Below, one piece after another: positions 36,691 through 45,727 of a stretch of DNA of 64,000 nucleotides. The notes under the pieces are model-generated. The model made no database searches and had not been told where the DNA came from. It saw nothing but the letters and a program-made list of their open reading frames with translations. Position numbers and translations under genes: made by a program. Each line of letters starts with the position of its first letter. Position 1 is the stretch's first letter. The stretch is from Polytrichum commune (Eukaryota > Streptophyta > Polytrichopsida > Polytrichales > Polytrichaceae): assembly GCA_950295325.1 (NCBI GenBank), contig OX485806.1:18354001-18418000 (forward strand), in the 5' to 3' direction.

Positions 36691-37366
36691 GGCAAAAATA
36701 GAAGTTCAAGGGAGGAGATAGGATCTTTTGTCCCACTCATGTGGTTGGATGGTTCGAGCTCATATGCAATCACAATATTGTTGTTAAGTTGTAAGACTTT
36801 TCTAATGTATAAAGTTTGAAAGTTCATGATATTGATGTCTCATGTACGCATGTGATTGTATTATTTTTGTGTAAAGGAAGAACATGATACATAGTCTAGC
36901 CTCTTCTAAACACATGTCTTTTTGGTGTCCGTTCTTAGATCACACCTAACCACATACCACTGAAAATATAGATATCCGATTAAATGAACTAAATGAGTAA
37001 GGTCCACATACCTTAGGCAAAGTTTATAGTGCTTCATTGGAATGTCCAACACACGGGTCCACAGAAGTCCACCCTTTATATAGTCCACCCTCGATATATG
37101 TTAACACTTCAAAGCAAGGAAACTCGTAACAGTTTTTCGGTGTTAACACTTTAACACTTATTGGAAATTGGGGGTGGCATAGACACTTTGTAACACTTAC
37201 ATGAATAACATTTATGCGACTTTGGAGTTAAAAACAATAACACTTATATAAATAAAGGATGAAATTACACAAGGCATGAATGTCATCATACATCTTAGCA
37301 TAATGGGAGAATGAATCTAAAGTAATTTGATGAGATTCTTGTGCATGCCAAAATCTTATTTTCTTT
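36691..37366. other. intergenic with a diverged dispersed repeat
   Basis: About 36905-37020 matches the sequence near 17995-18090 (ACATGTCTTTTTGGT, CCACATACCACTGAAAATAT). Nothing coding is recognised. Confidence 0.35.
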
Positions 37367-38584
37367 TTGAAGCATCCGATTGCTCCGGATGGGAGGTGTA
37401 ACATCAATAGGCATTTGTTCCAAAAATCATTCAAGGTCACCAATGCACACTCAACATCCTTCAATCCTACAATAGCCACCCTGACAAAGTCACACTTGCC
37501 TCCATGGTACAATTGCTCCAAAACCGCTCCCAACCAATTACATTATATAAAGTTATGGGCACATGTCAACATAGACGGCAACGAACAAGCAGATAAACTA
37601 GCAAAAGAAGGACTAGACCTTACCCATAGAAGTGCCACACACCCATATGAACACGACCATGCCACACCTTATTACTACCAAAAAGACGAATGGCCATCAA
37701 TGATAGACACACCAGACAAAGGCCCTGTTAGATTCCTAGAAAAACAAATCAAAAAATATGACAGAATAAACAACTTAGAAACTATGGCCATACAAACCCC
37801 CAATATCTGTAAATGGACCGGCAATGAAGACATTGACAAAGAACTTTCCAATGAATTTTGGAATAACCCTACTATTACAGACAAGCAAAAATCATGCCTT
37901 ATCAAATTTTGCACCGGAACCTACATGGGCCAAGCTAGAAAACAAATAATTTTTGGAAGACAAAGATTCCCCACCATCACCTGCCCCATGTGTAATTCAT
38001 ACGAATATGATACATGGCTACATGTACTACTCACATGTAGGCAACAACATATACACTCACTACACGTCCAAAGGCATAATAAAGCAATATGGGAAATCAT
38101 GAAACTACTAATTTCTTCCGAAAAATCCCGATGCTACACTCTCATGAACGCCGGTACCTTCAATGACAACCCCCAAGAAAACACCGTCCCTAACTGGCTA
38201 TTACCTTGCACATGTGGGACCCAAAGATGCCACTGTAACTCTCGATTTAGACCCGACATTCTTTGTGTTAAAGGGCTACCATATCAAAATGCACCCCCCA
38301 CAAATATAGACCAAGCACTTACCATACAATTCATTGAATTCACATACTGTAATGACAGATTTTCACCAGAAACACTAGAAGTGAAAACTAACAAATACAA
38401 ACCACTGATAGAAAACATTGCTGCCCTGGGCTGGAAGATTGATCCGCTCATTGTTATTACAGCAGGCGCCAGAGCCGCAACACACATTCCATCAATGAAA
38501 CTACTTGAGGACAAATTTAAATTACCTATGCCATCCATCCGAAACACCTTCAAAAACATCAATACCATTGCCATACAATACTAG
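37367..38584 (+). pseudogene. non-LTR retrotransposon 3' part: RNase H, CCHC knuckle and restriction-like endonuclease
   Basis: A 405-codon frame truncated at its 5' end. Residues 61-82 (WAHVNIDGNEQADKLAKEG) are the C-terminal RNase H motif, with His66 and Asp76. The preceding RNase H strand continues in another frame (SHPDKVTLASMVQLLQNRSQ, about 37465-37525), so a frameshift lies near 37550. Residues 206-224 form CPMC-x9-H-x4-C. Residues 281-297 hold a C-T-C..C-H-C cluster followed by RPD. Glu324 in FIEFTY and K340-x2-K343-Tyr344 complete a PD-(D/E)xK-like pattern of the R2-type restriction-like endonuclease. The tail ends IAIQY then stop. No reverse transcriptase lies upstream. L1 and RTE, the usual plant LINEs, lack this end; Dualen/RandI-like is one possibility. 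Confidence 0.78.
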
Positions 38585-38859
38585 ATCAAATTCCAATTCA
38601 AGATTGATGAACTCATGTGCATTCATAGTGTGTCTAGTTTCACTCTTTGTAGAAGTCAAATACATAATTGACCTAATCCACTTCATCCAAGCTAAGATAT
38701 TTTGTAACCTCACTTTCATCCAAATTAACGCTTATCAAGGTGAATTCATTGAAGAGGGGACCATAGTTTTCATAAATTCTCTTTAGAATCAAAAAATTAC
38801 CACTTACTAACGTATTTTTTGCAATTTTTTGAGGGAGCACAATGTACCTTAACAAGGTA
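38585..38859. other. flank between retrotransposon end and pogo-like element
   Basis: It probably includes the retroelement's 3' UTR, but no tail repeat is evident. A short perfect hairpin (GTACCTTAACAAGGTAC) sits at about 38844-38860. Confidence 0.3.
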
Positions 38860-40275
38860 CATTCTTACCTCGTTAATACGACACTCGTTTATGCAACACC
38901 TTCGATATTACAACAGATTTTTCCGAGACCAAAAAATTTAGTTCGAAAGTCCCTCTTTTATACAACTACGACACTCGATAATATGACATTTAGAATCTCC
39001 GTTTTGTCATATTAAAGAGGAATTTAATGCTAAGATACCTTTCATCTCTGTTATGTACATCTAAAATACATCCATTTTCATTTGGGAACTACTTGGGAAC
39101 TTCACTAATCATTGGGAACTTAATGATAATTAGGGTTACTAGTGTAAAATGCACATGGTTAGGGATAGAGTGGCCTCTTGCCTCGTATGTTTCCTTGTAC
39201 ACGGGTGATATAATGTCACCAATATCTTGATGCTTAACGCCATGCATCATTGTTGTTTAGTTTCTTTTCAGAAAACTCTTTATATTTTGGTGTTCATGAA
39301 ATTATTAGTTTCCAAAAGTAAGTTGGGAATTTCGATAAGATGACAGTTGCTAACTTGGCTAGGCAACACCATAGACCTTTGGACTCCTATTTCAAGAGTT
39401 TTTGAGAATATTTGTATTTGTTTGGAGTTAACAATTATTATTTCATACCATCTATAGTGCTTAATCTCGTTGTATATATATATATATTTGAAGCTCATAT
39501 TACTTATGTTTTCGTATTCCCTCCATAATACGACAACTTTACGCCATTTAATGAGGTCTCATCTTTCCAAACGTGTCATACTAAGGGCCAAGTTCCATGT
39601 ACCGGTCCGGTCCGTTCTTTTGGATGGGTGAGAAACGGGTGACATCATCCAAAAAATGGGTGATGTCACCCGTTTTTTGGAAGGGTACTTCTATGTGGGG
39701 TGCCGGTTTATTGGGATTTCCTACTTTCTAACTAAATTTGGTGATACGTAAGACATGACACTTTATGAAGGTGACCGGCAATGGAGGTCATCCTCATTGA
39801 ACTTTTCATATTTGATTTGCACATCAATTTCCATACCCCTAATTGATAATTTAGTTACCAATATAACTACTACATAAAATGAAATAATTATGTGTTTATT
39901 TTAAGGGAATTTAACTGTAACACCTAAATGATACCAAAATGATATTTTAAATAATAATATTTATATAAATAATAATACTTAGATAATATAATACTTAGAT
40001 AATAATAATATTTAAACCCTAGGTGACCGGCCGATCCGGTCACCATAGCTCTCTAACCGGCACATGTCCTTCACGTTACCGTTAGGACCGCCGGTCCTTT
40101 GGCACCCGTTCTTCCACAACACAAAACGTGGGACACCCATCCATGGGGGGTACCGGTCCTTGGGTGAGAGGGATGGGCACATGGCACCACCCTCTTTTCA
40201 CCGGCCCACCCATTTATTTTGAAAAAAACGGACCCGGACCGGCACATGGAACTTGGCCCTAAAGAGGGAGAACAG
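38860..40275. mobile_element. pogo/Tigger-like element, copy 2, split by a nested MITE
   Basis: Inverted paralogue of 12922-13691. It is flanked by TA (38858-38859 and 40276-40277), begins CATTCTTACCTCGTTAATAC and ends with the complement of CTGTTCTCCCTCTTTAGTAT. Without the nested 675-bp MITE it would be about 738 bp. Internal blocks such as ATAATGACAAATTAGGG-like and TTCCAAACGTGTCATACTAA match copy 1 in reverse. Non-coding; mobilisation would need a transposase from elsewhere. Confidence 0.78.
39585..40259. mobile_element. PIF/Harbinger-type MITE nested in the pogo-like element
   Basis: Inverted termini of about 37 bp start GGGCCAAGTTCCATGTACCG and end with the complement of GGGCCAAGTTCCATGTGCCG. 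TAA flanks both sides (39582-39584 and 40260-40262). The paralogous pogo-like copy keeps the unoccupied site (12930-12945, minus strand CATACTAAAGAGGGAG), which proves the boundaries and the 3-bp duplication. The interior is rich in CCGGTCC-type motifs and GGTGACATCA/TGATGTCACC pairs. No open frame encodes a transposase. Confidence 0.9.
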
Positions 40276-40316
40276 TAGGCTATTTTAACACTTATGGGGG
40301 CAACACATATCTAGGG

Positions 40317-40976
40317 CAGAGTTCGGGAAGTTTTTGAAGCCTTAGTGGCTAATTGCCGGTAGTTGCTATGAAGGGTCACATTTTTTCTAATTTACATCGG
40401 CAAGAGTTGGTCTTTTGTAAAATCAATCGGTCAATTGCCTATATTTTCATATTTTCATTGGTCAATATCCGATTAAATGGAATTCATATCGGCACTAATT
40501 GTTTTAAAAATGTATGAATAGTTATTAGAAATCATTTGTTAGTACAAAATCTTGAATAAGTGAAAAGAAAGGCATGTTCAAAACTTTAAATTTGAAGAGT
40601 TAATATCCTTGGCAGGAATTGAACCTAGCAATGCCTTCACCGCTTGAAGGCCAAGGGTCCCCCAATTCTTCATAGAAGCAATTGGATTTGGTCATGGAAA
40701 GGTTGCATAATTCAAAAAGTTTAAGGTTTAGGGTACTTCCTCAAGTGCATCATCAGATGCCCCAGACAAATAGCGCTCTGGATGCTTCTGGCTGAAATCC
40801 AGTAACTCACAAGAAGAATCGGCTACATTTCCGGGACATTTTCTGGTCCATCGGCTAATTGCCGGAGGATTGAAATTACAGTCGGATTGCCATCCGATGG
40901 TTGGAAATTTGGACCGGCCATGAGGGGAAATCCATCAGCTGATAATGAACTAGCCGTCGGTTTTCCCCGAACATAG
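40317..40976. mobile_element. hAT-like non-autonomous element, copy 2 (inverted)
   Basis: Flanked by the 8-bp duplication ATCTAGGG (40309-40316 and 40977-40984). It begins CAGAGTTCGGGAAG and ends TTTTCCCCGAACATAG. Sequence is the reverse complement of 35533-36301 over nearly its whole length, with about 110 bp less. The two copies sit about 4 kb apart in inverted orientation and could pair or recombine. Non-coding. Confidence 0.86.
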
Positions 40977-40984
40977 ATCTAGGG

Positions 40985-41684
40985 TGCACCATAGTATCTT
41001 AGCCCCTTCATGGATTGGGTTAATTTATTTTAAGTTGACTGAATTTAGTGTTAAGTATTAGTGGGAAGCTGGGGGCCAGACTCAGTGAAGTCAGGTCCAA
41101 GCAATTATTGGGTTAACATGCCTGACTCTTCCTGGCTGCCAAGGGCCTTTACCTCATTCAATTCTCCAGTTGTAGTAGCTAGGCCGAACTTCAGAAGATT
41201 GATGAAGTTACTGCCGAGGCCACGCTATTCCATCTTTCCTAGGGCCCGCATCGATTCCATGTGGGATTCAATGGGTCTCACCCGTGGAGGATTGACAAGT
41301 GGCAAAACTTGAGGGGGAAATAACCTAATAATCTTCTGTTGAAATAAAGAGCCCTCTAAGGTATGAGCATCTTAACCTGAGAAGGTATTTGGCATGCATG
41401 TGTTAGTTGTATGAACCGGAAAAATAAAAATTCTAGGGAGGTAAAAGGGACTATGTGTACTGCAAGACCTCCCCCCCCCCCCCCAAATATTGACATAAAG
41501 ACAAATTTTTGAAGTGAAAATTGTGTTGGCACCCAAAACTGTCAGGTGGGTTGATGGTCACATGGTCTACATTCTCAAATGAACATGTGTTTATCATGCA
41601 AGATTTTGAGGGTGTTGGTTTTGGGGGTTGTCTTGGTTCAAGGTGCTCCTACTTTATGATACTTTCATCACACTAGTCTCCCAA
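40985..41684. other. intergenic, no gene recognised
   Basis: An 83-codon frame (41061-41312) lies in a locally GC-richer patch, and its product is not recognised. A C-run is at about 41470-41483. Nothing else is supported. Confidence 0.3.
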
Positions 41685-42290
41685 GGGGTGCACCTTTCAT
41701 TCAAAACCAAGAACACGTGCGTTCGCAACATACTCTAAAAACCCCCTATATACATTTAAAAAAATAATAATTCTAACAATATACATACAATTTCAATGAT
41801 CAAATTACAAGTGACAATATGTATATGTAAAAAAAATTACATTCATATATAGTCATTAACCTAAGTAAAAAAAATCTACTTTTGAATCATAATGAATTCC
41901 TATCATATGTATAATGTAAAAGCCTAGCATTTATTATTAAAGTCATTGAAGATTTCCACCCTCGGATGTAACTCACTAAGCATCTAAGTCTATAATATAT
42001 GTTATAGAAGCTAATGCAATTTTTGCTTTTAAATCTAGCATCAAATGATCCATAAGATCGTAAGTTCACTTATTGTTGGTTCCTTTTTTATATCAACATA
42101 AACCAATCTCCATGCTTGATCCTAGAACTTATAATAATTGCGATCCTCAATGCTTGATTTAAATTGTTGCACACATTGGAGGTTTACTAAAGACATGAAA
42201 ACATGCGGCCCACGATATGGCAAAGGCATCAACCACCCGCATCAACCACAAAGAAGTGTTGGCTATTCCTCTTGCAACCCTAACCAAGAA
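41685..42290 (+). repeat. dispersed repeat R3, copy B
   Basis: Same orientation as 3446-4140, starting GTGCACCTTTCATTCAAA and ending CTCTTGCAACCCTAA. Several deletions relative to copy A. No terminal repeats identified. Confidence 0.6.
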
Positions 42291-42562
42291 GAGGCCTTGT
42301 TTTTAGCTCGACCACTCCTTCCAAAACCCTAATACTGCCTCTTCCAGACATACATGGATGAGATAAGGAAATGAGAAAATTATTCATCATAATTTCATTC
42401 AATATTAAATACTACCCTACCATACAAGACTTACAAATGTTATATATTTTCTAAAATCCTCCATACATGTACATAACTATGAGTTATAATTTGTGTAGGA
42501 ATGTATACGTAATACATAAAAAGTTCAAAGTAATGCCCCTTTTGTGCGCTCATGTATACTCA

Positions 42563-43027
42563 GGGCCACTTCACACACGAGACTTAGAGTCACTATTACA
42601 CTTTAAGTAGTCTCATTAGTGGAAAAGTCGGAGCCAACCCAAGTTCGCTTCACACTGCGCTTGAGGGACCAACTGAGTATGTGAATGCAAGATGGATGTA
42701 AAGTCATCATGGACTCCTACATGACATCGAATGGATCATGTTTCATGGTCACTTGGATTATTTTCAAAAACCACCTCTTGTAGGTAGGCCTAACACAAAA
42801 CGGGAAGACCATGCAGTACTCCAAACGCTCACAACCATTGCATGAATAGAAATTCATTGAAATAGCATTTGGTTGAGGGCCCGGTCACATATGATTTCCC
42901 ACTACACTTGAGGGTCCGTGACCACACTACATGATTATGGAGTTGTCTTGGGACGGCCTTTGGACACTTTCTTTTGGGCTCTCACAATTTCATGGTCACG
43001 GCTCTTGGCTCGTGTGTGAAGTGACCC
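42563..43027. mobile_element. PIF/Harbinger-type MITE, copy 2
   Basis: Same orientation and ends as 1002-1485: it begins GGGCCACTTCACACACGAG and ends GCTCGTGTGTGAAGTGACCC. It is flanked by TCA on both sides (42560-42562 and 43028-43030). Internal deletions distinguish it from copy 1. Non-coding. Confidence 0.82.
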
Positions 43028-45012
43028 TCATATGTGTTATGAAAGGTGGAACCGGGGACTAGTCTATATAATTATATATAAACCACATCCCCACTCTTCC
43101 AAGCCGCAGCTGAACATAACTCATGAGCTTTCCATGTTTGATACTCTATGTATATACACACACACAACTTGAAGCCCAGGTATTTTAAATGGACTACTGT
43201 CCAATAACAAACTTATTATTATTATTATTATTATTGGGATTGGACAGTTCACTGACTACTGCACCAATGTCTGAGTCTCAGATCAATCACATGTGCTGCA
43301 TGCGCTCGCAAACTGAATAATTTCATATTGCCATCAATTTCCTACACAATGTCCTGAAATGCTTGAAGTGTCTACAAAAGGCACATTCACCTCAGTGCAA
43401 TATCTACAAGTTGGATTACGTTTTCTTGCAAAAAATGTAAAACCAAGTGATCGCAAGGTTGCGACATGTTCTTGAGGGGTTGTGTGATGTATATCTACAC
43501 TTGAGAGCATGCCCCGGGAAACTCATACGCATTCACACAATGCAACAGTCACATACTGATTTTGTAATCACGCCAGACTTTGTATCAACTTTGCGGTATT
43601 AATGGCACTTATCCGCCCACCCAATCACTCGAGTTTTTGATCCAAAATCGAAAAGTGTTGCGGGCGCACTTGAATACCGCCCAGTTGGTCATTCGTTCAG
43701 TCTTAACAACATCACTGTTGGGGAATTGGACAGAATCAATGGTCCTCTGAAACTGTCAGGGACAGTTTAAAGGATCTAGATACCCAAGTACTGCAAAATT
43801 TAAAATGCAGTTTGCAGCTTGCATTCTCCAGAGCCTGATCAATATAGCTTTCTTCTTCACACGGATTCAATACATGTGCATCATTTCGTTCAAATGCAAA
43901 TCTAGACGCCTAGTACTAACATCATCTGAATTGGCTCTCAGACAGAAGGGAAAGAGTTAAGTGCACTGGCAAGACATAAACCTGTGGCACAGCTTGAAAG
44001 CAAGGTATGATGAGTGTGTATCATTCCCGAAATCATTGTTAAGCATCATCAGCCAATTGGTGAAAAGTGCATGAACCACCGATACTGCCATGCATTTTTG
44101 AAGAGCTTTCCCAAATTAGGGCTAGGTACATCTAAACATCGAGTTTGCAGTGAGCAGTGACATCATGATGAATATCTCTTGTATGGATGTCTTGATGCTG
44201 CTTTTTGCAGTGAGCAATGTGATTCTACTCCTCCACAGTGTTCTTGGTTTCAGAGATGAGTAGAGTTTTTCACAATTTCATCATGTGTATTAGTTCATTC
44301 AAAACACCTGTGTATGTCCATCATCTGAAGCTCTAGTCAGAGAGAAGGAAAAGAAAGTGCACTGGCAGGACATGTATCGACAATGTGGCAGAGCTTGAAG
44401 ACAAGGTAACATAGTATTGTGTAGTTTGTTAAGCATCATCCGGCAATTGGTCACAAAGTGCAGCCACCGGTAGTCTCATGCATTTGAAGAACTTGGCTTA
44501 TATAGGTACTCTTAGTCCAAAAGCCATACCTAGGACAAAAACAGGACAAGAACTGGAAGGAGTAAGAGAATTACTCATTAATATAAAATCCCAAAATAGG
44601 GTTAGGTACATCTACATCAAGATAGATCCGCAACATTCCGGTGAGAAGCTCACAGTGGTGAACTGGATTGCGTCATAAGTTAGATAGGTGAATATTGAAG
44701 GGCGGGTCCATTCTCTGTAATGCCATATTCTCTACAGTAAACTACGACGAAGGTGTAGTGAGAAATCAATGTTATTTATTCCAAGCACTTGACATTCATT
44801 CAGTTGGACGAGTCCTGGACAGACCTTCAATTACTAGTAAAACATGCAAAGTTCTTGCCCTTCAAACGGGTCCTGTTCTCATTCATCCGTGGGGTTAAGT
44901 GCTCTCTCTTTCACAGTTTCTTGTTCTCCTCGTTTGACAATGGTAGGCAGGATCAATGCCGCTTCACTGATTGGGTTCACGGCGTAGTAGGAGTGACATT
45001 GTTTCTCCGGCT
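43028..45012. other. upstream region of SERINC with a local duplication
   Basis: About 43870-44115 and 44280-44620 are diverged direct copies. Shared blocks include GTGCACTGGCAAGACAT, the AGCTTGAAAGCAAGGTA type, TTAAGCATCATCAGCCAATT, and a closing TAGGGCTAGGTACATCTA. A (TTA)n run lies at 43213-43235. Small frames at 44478-45118 do not conserve between the copies. The region may include the SERINC promoter and 5' UTR, but no core promoter motif can be fixed. Confidence 0.45.
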
Positions 45013-45133
45013 ATGTCTTCACATCATCATCATCATCATCCAGCCGGTGATCTGGGGTCGGAGAAGGAGATGGTATCCCTTCGCCAGACTTTTCTTCTGT
45101 CCAATATGCCAACCCTAAGTTGTGGAGTTTCAC
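45013..45133 (+). other. candidate alternative first coding exon of SERINC
   Basis: An ATG at 45013 opens a 40-codon frame starting MSSHHHHHH and continuing PAGDLGSEKEMVSLRQTF. It stops at a good donor (CAC, then GTAAGA at 45134). Its phase fits an acceptor after GTCTGACAG at 45740, which would give a 423-residue SERINC beginning differently from the 387-residue core model. Many plant SERINCs have variable N termini, so similarity cannot decide. The exon may also be untranslated sequence. Confidence 0.35.
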
Positions 45134-45727
45134 GTAAGACTCGGACCAAGACCGGACCAGCTCTGGTGCAAAACAACATGTCTTCCTACAATTCTTAAAG
45201 AGGTACCTGTGAATTAACACCTCTCAACATGTGATGCATTCCGCCACTTATGGATATGAGTGCACGTCATGTGCAATATACATATTAACAGAAAGAAGGA
45301 TGAGATCAAGCGTTGCAAATTGTAAGGCTAAAGAATCCTGGAAACCATAAGTTGACATACTGAGTCCCCTACCTTTCAAATGGTGTCAAACCATGATGAT
45401 CGACCTGAAACTCCCGAGAAGTTTGTGTACTGCTCATGACATTTACATGTATCTCCATGCTTAATGTTGCCAATGTATCTGTTGATGCACCTGTCTTTCA
45501 CTTTGACTTCTCAAAGTCACATGGAGACCCTTGCGACCAACAATTCAGGATAAACATGTGCTGAGCATTTCTGTCTCATCTGTGCTCACCACATCCTTGG
45601 CTGCTGAAATTTAGCTCACTGTAATTGCTCGTGGAAATGCAATTGCAGATGGAGAGTGTGGTGCAGTGAAGCACATTCCGAGAAAAAGGGAGTTGTGTGG
45701 ACCAGTTCTTGCACAAGTGCCTTGAAG

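Noticed and set aside
35533-40976. A single large composite transposon bounded by the two hAT-like copies
   Set aside because: Each copy has its own distinct 8-bp duplication, so they inserted independently.
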